Source: Desulfuromonadales bacterium | GTDB lineage: Bacteria; Desulfobacterota; Desulfuromonadia; Geobacterales; Pseudopelobacteraceae | Reading direction: 5' to 3' | Length of the DNA stretch: 42,395 bases | Assembly: GCA_013377095.1 (NCBI GenBank) | Contig: JACAAY010000043.1 | Span: 1-42,395 of the forward strand | Part shown: positions 16,743 through 26,272 of the stretch, in pieces | Layout of the letters: the number at the start of each line of letters is the position of its first letter | Numbering within the stretch: position 1 is the first letter of the stretch | Translations under genes and position numbers: made by a program | The notes under the pieces: generated by a model | The model's input: the letters and a program-made list of their open reading frames with translations, nothing else | The model's database searches: none | What the model was told of the DNA's origin: nothing

Positions 16743-16907
16743 TAAGGTGAAAGTGAGAAACGTAGCAAGCAGCCTACGGTTTTGGCAATTCCATCTTATC
16801 ATCTTGAAAGCCTGACGCTACGGGCGGAAGAAATTCAGGATGACGGTTCGCTGATCCGCACTATCCCTGCCTTCCACGAGGCGGAGATTCATGATGGAGA
16901 TCCTTAA
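16743..16907 (+). pseudogene. 3' fragment of an unrecognised gene
   Basis: An open frame without start codon reads coding-like up to TAA at 16905-16907: PTVLAIPSYHLESLTLRAEE, then DDGSLIRTIPAFHEAEIH. It is bounded upstream by an in-frame TAA near 16740. It looks like the C-terminus of a lost gene. Family not recognised. Confidence 0.4.
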
Positions 16908-16985
16908 GCATGGTTCGCATGTTAATAACACGATACCCTCAAACTCCACTTCTGAGGGGAAGATACAGTAAATTCTTGTGCATTT

Positions 16986-17019
16986 TTGTCATGGACAATT
17001 ATATATATTGGCTTATAAT
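16986..17019 (+). promoter_or_regulatory. Promoter and putative operator of the CarH-like gene
   Basis: TGGACA (16992-16997) and TATAAT (17014-17019) with a 16-nt spacer form a good sigma-70 promoter. A perfect short palindrome TTGTC-ATG-GACAA (16986-16998) overlaps the -35 box. A related GACATGGACATTA lies at 17038-17050. This fits autorepression by a MerR-type regulator, which is an inference. Confidence 0.5.
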
Positions 17020-17053
17020 TGAGTTAAATATCTATTTGACATGGACATTAATA

Positions 17054-17950
17054 ATGACAACGGTATCTCTCTTATCAATAGCTGAAACGGAACGTGAGAG
17101 TGGCATACATCGCGACACACTAAGAGTTTGGGAACGGCGCTATGGATTTCCCGCACCGCTTCGCAATGAACGCGGTGAACGGGCCTATACAGACGGACAG
17201 CTGAACCGGCTGCGGTTACTTAAACAGTTGCTTGACTGTGGAATGCGGCCTGCCAAGATTATACATCTGGACGAAAACACCCTGCGACAGCTAGCAAATC
17301 AACTAAACGAAACAACTCCGGTTCCTGCACTTGTGGATAGTTTGCTTGAAGCACTGATCGTTGGTCCACGGCGTTCATTGGAACAGCAATTGGAGGAATT
17401 GCTGCAGAAAAACGGACTGAGAAATTTTTTGATCGAAGTGGTCGCACCGATGAATCATGCCGTAGGAGACGCCTGGTTCTCGGGTCGGATTGGAGTGCTT
17501 GATGAACACTATTATTCAGAAGTGGTTATAAGGTTATTGAATGCGGAATTAAGCAGGATGTCCAAAAACAGCGGATATCCCAGGGTATTGTTGACCACCT
17601 TGCCGGGAGAGCAACATGGAATTGGTCTTCTGATGGCTGCATGCATGCTCTGCCTTGAAGGAGCGGAAACGTTTTCGCTTGGCGTACAAACACCTCTGGA
17701 TGAGATTGTGCGAGGGGCTGTTGAAAGTCAGTGCAATATAGTGGGTCTATCTTGTAGTGAATACATGAATCGACGTACCATTTCTTCACAACTGGTAAGG
17801 CTGCGCAAATTGCTGCCGGCAAAAACATCCATTTGGGCTGGCGGAAGTGGTGTCAGTAAAATTCAGTATCTACCCACTAACATTCAACTCTTTGCCGAAT
17901 TACACCAAATCCCATCGGCAATTGAAGCCGTTAAAAACAAGGTTATCTGA
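17054..17950 (+). CDS. CarH/LitR-like B12-binding MerR transcription regulator
   Basis: A 298-residue regulator. Residues about 5-75 are a MerR winged-helix domain (LLSIAETERESGIHRDTLRVWERRYGFP). Residues about 90-175 form the cobalamin-binding helix bundle, with the exact W-x9-E-H motif of CarH (AWFSGRIGVLDEHY). The C-terminal Rossmann-type B12 domain has the ExHxxG motif (GEQHGIG) carrying the lower-ligand His, and a later IWAGGSG. In CarH, adenosylcobalamin holds a DNA-bound repressor tetramer that light destroys. All key residues are present, so B12 binding is likely; light sensing is an inference. ATG 17054 was chosen because the MerR domain begins there, although its ribosome binding site is weak; the 48 codons upstream overlap the promoter. 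Confidence 0.85.
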   Translation: MTTVSLLSIAETERESGIHRDTLRVWERRYGFPAPLRNERGERAYTDGQLNRLRLLKQLLDCGMRPAKIIHLDENTLRQLANQLNETTPVPALVDSLLEALIVGPRRSLEQQLEELLQKNGLRNFLIEVVAPMNHAVGDAWFSGRIGVLDEHYYSEVVIRLLNAELSRMSKNSGYPRVLLTTLPGEQHGIGLLMAACMLCLEGAETFSLGVQTPLDEIVRGAVESQCNIVGLSCSEYMNRRTISSQLVRLRKLLPAKTSIWAGGSGVSKIQYLPTNIQLFAELHQIPSAIEAVKNKVI

Positions 17951-18044
17951 AGCAAACAACTGCTTTAATTAACGTTTAAAACAGGAAACAGTACGTGACT
18001 ACCCCCCTAACATACGTATAGAACTCACAGAAGAAGGAACTCAG

Positions 18045-19532
18045 ATGAGCTCCATGGATAATCTCATTTCCATCAATTGCAGACTTCCCTCTCCACCCTC
18101 GATTTGCATCAAAATCCTTGATCTGGTACGAAAAGATGATTTCACCTTTCAACAACTGGCCAATGTTATTAACTCAGATCCATCTCTGGCAGCAAAACTG
18201 CTGAAGGTTGCCAATACCTGCCATTACAGCCATTCCGGTCAGGTGAACACTGTAGCAAAAGCAGTTGCTGTACTTGGGGCAAATGCGGTCAAAATAATTG
18301 CCCTCTCTTTTGTCATCTATGCAGAATGTATTGAAGGTTCGAACGACGCATTTAATACGGATCTTTTTTGGCGACGATCACTGACCGCGGCAGTAGCAGC
18401 CGAACAAATCGCCACTTCTTTGACAGGTTCAAGTGGCGATCTTTTTCTCATTGCATTGCTGCAGGATATCGGCAGCATCTTTATGAGCAATTGGCGTCCA
18501 CACGATTGGCGACAGATATCCAAGACCACATTTATTTCTCGCATTCCACAAGAAAAGTTGGAGCAGGAAACGTTCGGATTTGATCATTCTGTTTTAGCTG
18601 CCGGACTTTTTAAAAGCTGGAATTTCCCCGAAGAGTTATATCTTCCCATACAGTTTCATCATTCTGGTGAACTGGCTCCCCTGCAGTATCGCAAAATCAT
18701 TGATATCCTGGAAGTCTCCAATCTCCTGTCTGCATTCTATAACGGCAACAACGAGGTTATGCAGCTGAGGCGGGTCAAGCAGATACTTACTAACAATATG
18801 GGCATGGACAAAAATACAACGGATGATTTGATCGAGTCTGTCGCCCATAAAAGCAGGGAAATGTTCTTGGCATTTGAAATCAGCGATGGAAACCTGAAAC
18901 CACTTTCTCAAATTCTGCAAGAAGCGAATGAAGAGCTGGTCAGCCTCTTGGATTCCTATGAACTGGTAATATTAGAATTGAAGCAGGCCAAAGAATTGTC
19001 CGATTCTCTGGCAAGAGAACTCCATGAATCCAATGAACGACATAAAGAGATGGCTTACAAGGATGAATTGACGCAAATTTATAATTTTAGGTACTTTCAT
19101 GAAGCCTTGGACAGAGAAGTCGAGCGGGTTAATCGTTATGGCCGCGAGCTATCTGTTATCCTCTTTGACCTCGACGATCTTAAAAAAATTAATGACACAT
19201 ATGGCCACATTGTTGGCAGCCAAATGCTTATAAACATCAGCAAAATAGTACAATTGAACCTGCGAGGCGCCGATGTATTGGCTCGTTTGGGGGGGGACGA
19301 GTTTGGGATAATCCTGCCCGAGTCAGGGCATTCCGGTGCTTTACTTGTTGCTGAACAAATCAGATGTTCAGTAGAAGCCTTAGAAGAGATTGCCCCTGCG
19401 ACATTAAGTATTGGAGTCTCGAGTTATCATCCTGGTAAAGTTGTTTTGGATAAAGCGACCATCATGAAAAAGGCCGATGATGCACTGTATAGAGCAAAGA
19501 ATAATGGGAAAAATCGAGTATGTTTCAAATGA
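18045..19532 (+). CDS. HDOD-GGDEF protein (putative diguanylate cyclase)
   Basis: A 495-residue protein. Residues about 10-210 are an HDOD domain (LPSPPSICIKILDLV, ANVINSDPSLAAKLLKVAN, AVAVLGANAVKII), a signalling fold lacking HD phosphohydrolase residues. A coiled-coil linker (about 300-345) leads to a GGDEF domain (about 345-495) with an intact active site, ARLGGDEFGIILPE, plus FDLDDLKKINDTYGH for metal and GTP binding. It should make cyclic di-GMP. No RxxD inhibitory site is obvious before GGDEF (the local sequence is RGADVLARLGGDEF). The start is ATG 18045 with AGAAGGAA upstream. It lies 94 nt after the CarH-like gene and may share its control. Confidence 0.9.
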   Translation: MSSMDNLISINCRLPSPPSICIKILDLVRKDDFTFQQLANVINSDPSLAAKLLKVANTCHYSHSGQVNTVAKAVAVLGANAVKIIALSFVIYAECIEGSNDAFNTDLFWRRSLTAAVAAEQIATSLTGSSGDLFLIALLQDIGSIFMSNWRPHDWRQISKTTFISRIPQEKLEQETFGFDHSVLAAGLFKSWNFPEELYLPIQFHHSGELAPLQYRKIIDILEVSNLLSAFYNGNNEVMQLRRVKQILTNNMGMDKNTTDDLIESVAHKSREMFLAFEISDGNLKPLSQILQEANEELVSLLDSYELVILELKQAKELSDSLARELHESNERHKEMAYKDELTQIYNFRYFHEALDREVERVNRYGRELSVILFDLDDLKKINDTYGHIVGSQMLINISKIVQLNLRGADVLARLGGDEFGIILPESGHSGALLVAEQIRCSVEALEEIAPATLSIGVSSYHPGKVVLDKATIMKKADDALYRAKNNGKNRVCFK

Positions 19533-19767
19533 TTACCCCTGGAATAGAGCAAGGTAACCGTCACAAGCTATCGCACCAATCGACGTGATTGTTTTTCAGT
19601 TCGATCTTTTTCGAATTGCCCATCAGAATCGCTGCAGAAAAACAACGCAACTGGAATCAGACAGTACATGCGGATCAGCGTGCGCACATATAGTTCACAG
19701 GCCAAAAATGACGGTTTTGTGGACGGCATTTTTCCGTTTTTGATCGTTCCTGGGAGATGAGAACGAT

Positions 19768-22700
19768 ATGGATTCCAAGCAAAATATAATCCTGGTGAAA
19801 GATAAATACATGCGGCGGATAGGCACTGCAGCGGTTCTTTTTATTGCCGTGACACTTTTTGCGTGCTGGACAGTCGTCCGTGTCGACAGAGAGATGCGCA
19901 GTGACCTTCTTCGTCAAACAAGACTCGTGGCGAGGATGGTAAACCTCGATTCGCTCAAGACGCTCACCGGTTCGGGAGCCGACCTGACCAGTCCCGAGTA
20001 TGTACGGCTCAAGGAACAGCTCGCCACGTTTCGTTCGGCTAACCCGCAATGCCGGTTTGTCTACCTAATGGGCCGCAAGGCCGACGGCATGCTGTACTTC
20101 TTGTTAGACAGCGAGCCGGTCGGCTCCAGGGACTACTCTCCTCCCGGGCAACTCTATGGTGAGGCCCCGTCAGAATATCGCCGTGTATTCGATACCAGGA
20201 CAGCGACCGTTGAAGGTCCGGACACCGATCGTTGGGGCACCTGGGTTACGGCGCTAGTCCCGTTGACCAATCCGCAGACCAGCGCTGTTGTTGCTGTGAT
20301 GGGCATGGACATCGACGCCCTTACCTGGAAATGGAACGTGGCAACCAGGGCGGCCCTGCCCGTGGGACTGGTGCTTGTGTTGTTCATCGGTTTTGTCACG
20401 GCCAATGTCTCCACTCGCCGCGTTGATAGCTCGCCCAAGCCGGTCCTGCGGCGCCTCCTGCCCTCCCTGTCGGTGATGGCGATCCTGCTGGTGGGCGGAT
20501 TGGGAGCGCTTTTATACCACCAGTATCGACAGCAACTGACCAAGGACATTGCGGCAGATCTTTCCGATGCATACGGCGATCTTCGCATGGCACTGGACCA
20601 GCAGGTCTCCGGACTGGGCCTGGCCGTACGTCCCATTGCCACCGATCCGGGTGTAATAAAAGCCCTGCGCGATGGCAACGCCGACCATCTGCTGACCCGA
20701 TGGCGTTCCGTCTTTGAGTCGCTGAACAGGGAAAACCACCTCACGCACTTCTATTTTTTGGACAAGAATCGCGTCTGTCTGTTGCGCGTTCACATGCCGG
20801 AAAAAAGCGGCGATCGGATCGAGCGATTCACGGCTCTTGAAGCGCAGCGCACCGGTAAGGCTGCCTCCGGCATCGAACTGGGACCGTTGGGAACCCTTAC
20901 CCTGCGTGTGGTGCAGCCAGTCTTTGAAGGTGGCATGCCTATAGGTTATGTGGAACTGGGCAAGGAAATCGAGGACGTGCTTCAAGCGCTGCGCATTCGA
21001 TCCGGGAGCCAACTGGTAGTGGTTATCCGCAAAGAGTACCTGAAACGACAGGCCTGGGAAGACGGCATGCGCTTGTTTGGGCGGAAAGCTGAATGGGACC
21101 GGTTGCCCCGAAACGTGGTGATCTACTCCTCCCAGGGACGTCTGCCCAATGCTTTTGCATCCTGGGCAGATCATTTTACGAACAACACTCTTCACGGAGA
21201 AATGGAACGGGAGTTCGCCTCCGATGGAAAATTCTGGCGGGTAACCGCGACACCCCTGCCGGATGCCACAGGCAAAGAGATCGGCGTGTTGCTGGTCACG
21301 CGTGATATCTCGACCGAAAAGAGAGCCTTTGCGGACTTGATGATCTTGGGGGGGACCGGAGGTACCGTACTGCTTGCGCTGTTGTTGAGCGTTATCTATA
21401 TCCTGTTGCGCCGCACGGATTCAGGCATTCGGGCCCAGCAGGAGGCACTTCGTGAAAGTGAGCAATCCTACCGCAATCAATTTGTATGTAATGCCGCAGT
21501 GATGTTGTTGATTGATCCCACGGATGCATCGATTGTTGACGCCAATCAAGCAGCCGTGAGTTTCTATGGTTACCAGCGGGAGCGCCTGTTGACCATGCGT
21601 ATCACCGATATCAACACACTGCCGGCTTCCGAAGTCCGTCAGTTCATTGATTCGGTTTCACAAGGACGGAGTGCGCGGGCTCAGTTCCAACATCGTCTGG
21701 TGAATGGCTCGCTGCGGGATGTGGAAGTATCGGCAAGCAGTATTCAGTTTGTCGGACGAACGGTTTTGCACACAATTGTTCAGGATATTAGCGAACGCGT
21801 GCGGGCAGAAGAGGAATTGAAAGGCAGCAGTCAGCGCTACGAGCGTTTACGGGAACTGCTTCGGAATATTGCGGATGTCATACCCGATATGGTCTGGGCC
21901 AAGGACCTGGACCGAAAATTCATCTTTGTTAACAAGGCTGTTTGTGATGGGCTGCTCTGCGCACGGGACACGGATGAACCCATCGGCAAGACAGATATGT
22001 TCTTTGTCGAGCGAGAACGGAACTCACGACCCGACAATCCACACTGGCACACCTTCGGCGAAATATGCATCGATTCCGATGCTGCCGTTCTCGAATCGGG
22101 TACAACCGGGCAGTTTGACGAATCTGGCAACGTTCGGGGACGGTTTCTTGCTCTCGAAGTAATCAAAAGCCTCTTGCGGGACGAAACCGGCAAGATTATT
22201 GGTACCGTCGGATCGGGAAGGGATGTTACCGCGCGCAAGCGGACCGAGGAGGCGCTGGCACGCAGTCAGGTTGAGCTGAAGATTATCTACGACAATGCAC
22301 CGGTGATGATGTGCCTGGTGGATACAAGCAGGCGTGTGCTCTATGCGAATTCAGCCTTCACGGCTTTCACGGACGTTCACGAATCAGACCTGATAGGAGG
22401 GCAGACGTGCGATGTGTTCGGATGCATCTATGCCCTGGATGATCCGCGCGGTTGCGGTTTTGGCTTCAATTGCCCTGAGTGTGTTTTGCGCTTGGCCATG
22501 GAAGACACCTTTAAGACCGGAATCGGCCACCACAACATCGAGCACCATACAACTTTGATACGCAATGGTGTACTGCACGACGTTACGCTGCTGGGATCCA
22601 TAGCCCCTATTCCGGTAGATGATCGAAACCTCCTGCTGCTCTGTCTGCTCGACATTACTGAACACAAGCGGGTCGAAGAGGAAAAGTTCAAACTTCAGGT

Positions 22701-23865
22701 GCAGCTCCAACAGTCCCAGAAGATGGAAATGGTGGGCCAGTTAGCTGGTGGGGTGGCGCACGATTTCAATAACATGCTCAATGTAATCACCGGTTACACC
22801 GAGTTGAGTCTCATGAAGATGGACTCAAGCCAGCCGCTCTTTGCCTACCTTACGGAAATACTCAAGGCAGCTGAACGCTCCGCAAACCTCACGCGGCAAC
22901 TGCTGGGATTCGCCCGCAAGCAGACGGTCGCTCCCCAAGTTATCGACCTGAACGAAACCGTGGCGGATATGCTCAAAATGCTGCAACGGCTGATCGGAGA
23001 GGACATAGAACTCCGCTTGCATTCTGCAGCGGACTTGTGGCCGGTTTATGTAGATCCGTCCCAGATCGACCAGATTCTGGCCAACCTGTGCGTCAATGCC
23101 CGTGATGCAATATCCGGGGTTGGTAAAATGACCATTGAGACGGAAAACAGTGCTTTCGACGAAGAGTACTGCGCTGTTCATGCGGACTTTGTACCCGGCG
23201 ACTTCGTGCGGTTGAGCGTGAGCGACAACGGTTGCGGCATGGCCAAAGAAACACTGGAGCACATCTTTGAACCGTTCTTTACGACCAAGGAAACCGGTAA
23301 GGGAACCGGCCTCGGTCTGGCTACGGTCTACGGCATTGTCAGGCAAAACAACGGTTTCATCAACGTATACAGCGAACCGGGCCAGGGAACAACGTTTACG
23401 ATCTATCTGCCCCGGCATATGGGCACTACCGGGCAATCGCCGCATGAAATTCTCGCTCCACCCGTGCGTGGCAACGAAACCATCCTGTTTGTGGAGGACG
23501 AATCGTCGATTCTGCAAATGACCACTAAAATGCTTGAAATGCAAGGGTACGTTGTATTGGCAGCAGGAACTCCTGACATTGCTCTCGGCTTGGCTAAGGA
23601 GCATAGTGGTGAAATCCATTTACTATTGACCGACGTGGTCATGCCTGAGATGAATGGCCGGGAGTTGTCCACCAAGATCCAGGCGCTTTACCCTGACCTT
23701 GCGTGCCTGTTTATGTCCGGTTATTCGGCCAACGTCATTGCCCACCATGGTGTATTGGATGAAGGTGTTCATTTTATCCAGAAACCATTCTCAATGCAGA
23801 ACATTGCCACCAAGGTTCGCGAAGCTCTGGATGGCAAGCCAGGCAATCAAAATGAGGCTCACTGA
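19768..23865 (+). CDS. Large membrane hybrid histidine kinase with cysteine-rich PAS
   Basis: A 1365-residue kinase. Membrane helices lie at about 15-35, 193-212, 231-252 and 526-548, giving two extracytoplasmic sensing modules (about 40-190 and 255-520, the latter double-Cache-like). Three PAS domains follow (about 565-680, 690-820, 830-960). The third carries a cluster, [12 protein letters not shown] and [11 protein letters not shown] (about 880-908), that may bind metal or an Fe-S cluster. Then come HisKA (His in [11 protein letters not shown], about 995), HATPase ([10 protein letters not shown] about 1105; [13 protein letters not shown] about 1180) and a receiver (VEDESS about 1241; [11 protein letters not shown] about 1288). 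The start is ATG 19768 with GGGAGA upstream. No partner regulator is adjacent. Confidence 0.9.
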   Translation: MDSKQNIILVKDKYMRRIGTAAVLFIAVTLFACWTVVRVDREMRSDLLRQTRLVARMVNLDSLKTLTGSGADLTSPEYVRLKEQLATFRSANPQCRFVYLMGRKADGMLYFLLDSEPVGSRDYSPPGQLYGEAPSEYRRVFDTRTATVEGPDTDRWGTWVTALVPLTNPQTSAVVAVMGMDIDALTWKWNVATRAALPVGLVLVLFIGFVTANVSTRRVDSSPKPVLRRLLPSLSVMAILLVGGLGALLYHQYRQQLTKDIAADLSDAYGDLRMALDQQVSGLGLAVRPIATDPGVIKALRDGNADHLLTRWRSVFESLNRENHLTHFYFLDKNRVCLLRVHMPEKSGDRIERFTALEAQRTGKAASGIELGPLGTLTLRVVQPVFEGGMPIGYVELGKEIEDVLQALRIRSGSQLVVVIRKEYLKRQAWEDGMRLFGRKAEWDRLPRNVVIYSSQGRLPNAFASWADHFTNNTLHGEMEREFASDGKFWRVTATPLPDATGKEIGVLLVTRDISTEKRAFADLMILGGTGGTVLLALLLSVIYILLRRTDSGIRAQQEALRESEQSYRNQFVCNAAVMLLIDPTDASIVDANQAAVSFYGYQRERLLTMRITDINTLPASEVRQFIDSVSQGRSARAQFQHRLVNGSLRDVEVSASSIQFVGRTVLHTIVQDISERVRAEEELKGSSQRYERLRELLRNIADVIPDMVWAKDLDRKFIFVNKAVCDGLLCARDTDEPIGKTDMFFVERERNSRPDNPHWHTFGEICIDSDAAVLESGTTGQFDESGNVRGRFLALEVIKSLLRDETGKIIGTVGSGRDVTARKRTEEALARSQVELKIIYDNAPVMMCLVDTSRRVLYANSAFTAFTDVHESDLIGGQTCDVFGCIYALDDPRGCGFGFNCPECVLRLAMEDTFKTGIGHHNIEHHTTLIRNGVLHDVTLLGSIAPIPVDDRNLLLLCLLDITEHKRVEEEKFKLQVQLQQSQKMEMVGQLAGGVAHDFNNMLNVITGYTELSLMKMDSSQPLFAYLTEILKAAERSANLTRQLLGFARKQTVAPQVIDLNETVADMLKMLQRLIGEDIELRLHSAADLWPVYVDPSQIDQILANLCVNARDAISGVGKMTIETENSAFDEEYCAVHADFVPGDFVRLSVSDNGCGMAKETLEHIFEPFFTTKETGKGTGLGLATVYGIVRQNNGFINVYSEPGQGTTFTIYLPRHMGTTGQSPHEILAPPVRGNETILFVEDESSILQMTTKMLEMQGYVVLAAGTPDIALGLAKEHSGEIHLLLTDVVMPEMNGRELSTKIQALYPDLACLFMSGYSANVIAHHGVLDEGVHFIQKPFSMQNIATKVREALDGKPGNQNEAH

Positions 23866-24365
23866 GGAGAGTGCCCTTGCTTATGGGTGGCCAAACTCAT
23901 CGCTGACCGGCTGTATTATTAATGCATGTTCAACGGCAACATAAAATCAATATTGTGAAACGTTTGAGTTTCTCATTGCCATCGGACCTCATTTACCACT
24001 TCAGGGGTGCCGCTTTCATGTGAGCGCTGGCCAGGCTCAAATCGCTTCCCGACGCACAGCGTGAATAGCAGGGCTGTCAACAACACCAATGTTATGAAGG
24101 TAGCGCACACCATGTCCAGCCAGCCGTTTCCGCTGGAATATGTGACGCCCCTTACCATGCTCCCTGCTGATCCCCTCGGTTTATTCAGAATCTGCGATAT
24201 CATGAAATGCCTCGTTTTCAAGCCTTACGGAGTTTGAGACAAGGATAACCAAACGTATGCTTGCAGTAGCTGATGCCTGGACCTTCTTGATTGTTGTGTC
24301 GGTGGGCACAGAGTGCCATTTATTTTGCCACGCAGTTATGCGCGTCTGTGCCAAACGGAGTATGT
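23866..24365. other. 500-base gap with one small reverse-strand gene
   Basis: Only the small membrane protein gene at 23973-24203 (reverse strand) is supportable here; no terminator or promoter stands out. Confidence 0.4.
23973..24203 (-). CDS. Small single-span membrane protein
   Basis: A 76-residue reading frame on the strand opposite its neighbours. It has a clear membrane helix at about residues 29-51 (LDMVCATFITLVLLTALLFTL) flanked by a basic loop and a polar C-terminus. ATG 24203 has GAGG 7 nt upstream; an earlier TTG (24221) is less likely. Family not recognised. The well-formed helix and ribosome binding site argue for a real gene, but no homolog could be checked. Confidence 0.45.
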   Translation of the reverse strand: MISQILNKPRGSAGSMVRGVTYSSGNGWLDMVCATFITLVLLTALLFTLCVGKRFEPGQRSHESGTPEVVNEVRWQ

Positions 24366-25313
24366 ATGGTGCCAAAGGAACATTTAATCTCTGGATTCAT
24401 CGCATTGGTCTTATTTTGTAGTATGTCATGGGGCACAACGTCGACCGCGGCAACAGAGAACAGGGGGCTTCAAAGCAGGGGGGCTACTATTGTATGTGGT
24501 TACTTGCCTCAAGTATTCTATAACGTGGATCCCAGAGACGTTGCGGGGTTGATGGAAGCCTGGTCGCGACTGATCGAACATAAAATAAAAGGCAACTTCA
24601 AAGCTTCCTTCATTGTTTTCAAAAATATTGAGGGTGCGGAAAAGGCCCTGGCAAATAATGAAGTTGATGTGCTGGTCATGATACCAGAGGAGTTCATCCG
24701 TTTGCGGGCAAACTTTCGTTTGGTTCCGCTCTTGTCGGCGGACAATGGCGATCGATTTTACAACGACCTTGTCCTGCTGGTCCGAGAGGACAGCGGAATC
24801 ACACGTATTGGTCAGTTGCGTGGTAAAAACCTGTATATTGATGTGGGGCAACAAGGATCCATCCCAATAAAATGGCTCGACACCCTTCTAAGGGCACGGC
24901 TCTCAACCAATGCACAAGGGGTATTTAATAACATTAAAGAATTCAATAAGGCTTCCCAGGTCGTCTTACCGGTTTTTTTTCATCAGGCCGATGCCTGCCT
25001 GGTAAGCCGGAACCACTTTGAAACTTTGGTTGAGTTGAATCCGCAGCTCGGACGCCAATTGCGGGTTTTGGAAACATCTCCGGGGTTTGTTACCGGGATT
25101 CTCGCTGTGCGAAAGGATCTCCAAAGCTCGAAACGTGACGCAATTGTAAAAAGCAGCCTTGAAATGCACAACGACCCAAAAGGGAAGCAGATTATGACCG
25201 TGTTTCGAATTAACCGGATGGTTCCTTTTAAGGACGAACATTTGGCATCCATTGAAAAGGTGCTCAGAGAACACCGGGGAGAAACCGACGGTGTGGCAAA
25301 GAAAAGACATTGA
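24366..25313 (+). CDS. PhnD-like periplasmic substrate-binding protein
   Basis: A 315-residue protein of the phosphate/phosphonate-binding PhnD superfamily. Signal peptide: ISGFIALVLFCSMSWGTTSTAA. The mature part has VCGYLPQVFYNVDPRD, a helix bearing ALANNEVDVLVMIPEEFI (the family's 'aLasGevDva' block), then LRGKNLYIDVGQQGS and a C-terminal domain. No ABC permease or ATPase is near, so it is more likely the sensing part of a signalling system with the kinases than a transporter subunit. ATG 24366 has GGAG 5 nt upstream. Confidence 0.8.
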   Translation: MVPKEHLISGFIALVLFCSMSWGTTSTAATENRGLQSRGATIVCGYLPQVFYNVDPRDVAGLMEAWSRLIEHKIKGNFKASFIVFKNIEGAEKALANNEVDVLVMIPEEFIRLRANFRLVPLLSADNGDRFYNDLVLLVREDSGITRIGQLRGKNLYIDVGQQGSIPIKWLDTLLRARLSTNAQGVFNNIKEFNKASQVVLPVFFHQADACLVSRNHFETLVELNPQLGRQLRVLETSPGFVTGILAVRKDLQSSKRDAIVKSSLEMHNDPKGKQIMTVFRINRMVPFKDEHLASIEKVLREHRGETDGVAKKRH

Positions 25314-25585
25314 ATCGTGGGAGTGACCAACGTTACAGCCCCGTTGACCCCAAGAACGCAATATGGCGCACACTTGAACATTCTACATACAATAGCCTTT
25401 TTTTTAGCTCACACACCTTTCGTTGATTACCTTCGCATCTCTACAGTTACACTGCAGCCAGACTGAATATAACAATATATTCATTGGATTTTATTTTAAT
25501 GAAAAGGCGGGGCAAGAAATGATATCGTTTGACGAGGTCAAATACTGATAGCAATGGTATTGAATACATTCCATCGAATTGAACC
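25314..25585. other. A/T-rich intergenic region
   Basis: No gene, terminator or recognised RNA seen. Confidence 0.3.
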
Positions 25586-26197
25586 ATGCATGGTGGCTTA
25601 ATGGAACCCCCTCGTCTTTCACTTCAGGAATATGAAGCTCTTGTTGAACAATCTCCCATATTGATATGGAGAGCGAACACAGAAGCTCTCTGTGACTATT
25701 TCAACGACCGCTGGCTCAGCTTCAGGGGACGATCCATGGAGCAGGAGCATGGTAACGGTTGGGCTGAGGGAGTCCATCCAGATGATTTTGATCGTTGCCT
25801 GAAAATATTTTTGGATAATTTCAATAGCAGACAAGTCTTTGAGATGGAATACCGTCTGATGCGGTATGATGGCGTTTACCGTTGGATATTTGACCGAGGC
25901 GTACCATTTAGTGACGCAAATGGAGAGTTCGCCGGTTTTATAGGAAGTTGCGTAGATGTAACTGAACGTGTTGAAGCACAAGAAGCACTGCGAAAAAACC
26001 TAGAACTTGAAATCAAGTCCCTGAAGGGGATCATCCCCATCTGCAGCTATTGCAAAAAAATACGCAACGACAAAGAGAGTTGGCAGCAACTAGAGGAGTA
26101 TATATCTGCTCACTCAGATGCTCTTTTCAGCCATGGCATATGTCCGACATGCCTTGAAGAACAGATTAAGAACATTGAAACCCTAAAACATAAGTGA
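25586..26197 (+). CDS. PAS-domain protein with C-terminal paired cysteines
   Basis: A 203-residue protein. Residues about 10-135 form a PAS domain (YEALVEQSPILIWRANTEAL, then GWAEGVHPDDFDRCLKIF and the PAC segment GEFAGFIGSCVDVTERVEAQ). A short helix leads to IIPICSYCKKIRNDKESWQQL and ISAHSDALFSHGICPTCLEEQ, so CxxC is followed 40 residues later by another CxxC with a His between. This tail is common at the end of PAS signalling proteins of delta-type bacteria and often ends histidine kinase-like or GGDEF proteins; metal binding is an inference. It has no output domain. ATG 25601 is an alternative start. Confidence 0.75.
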   Translation: MHGGLMEPPRLSLQEYEALVEQSPILIWRANTEALCDYFNDRWLSFRGRSMEQEHGNGWAEGVHPDDFDRCLKIFLDNFNSRQVFEMEYRLMRYDGVYRWIFDRGVPFSDANGEFAGFIGSCVDVTERVEAQEALRKNLELEIKSLKGIIPICSYCKKIRNDKESWQQLEEYISAHSDALFSHGICPTCLEEQIKNIETLKHK

Positions 26198-26272
26198 GTG
26201 TCAGACCAGGTCTTGACAACTGCACATAGACATACAATACGCATTTAGATATTGGCGGGCTTCATGAGCTAC

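Larger units (their letters stand above)
16437..17053. other. Long intergenic region with terminator, gene relic and promoter
   Basis: This 600-base gap has no intact gene. It contains a rho-independent terminator (16677-16716), a gene fragment (16743-16907) and the promoter/operator of the next gene (16986-17019); see those entries. Confidence 0.6.
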
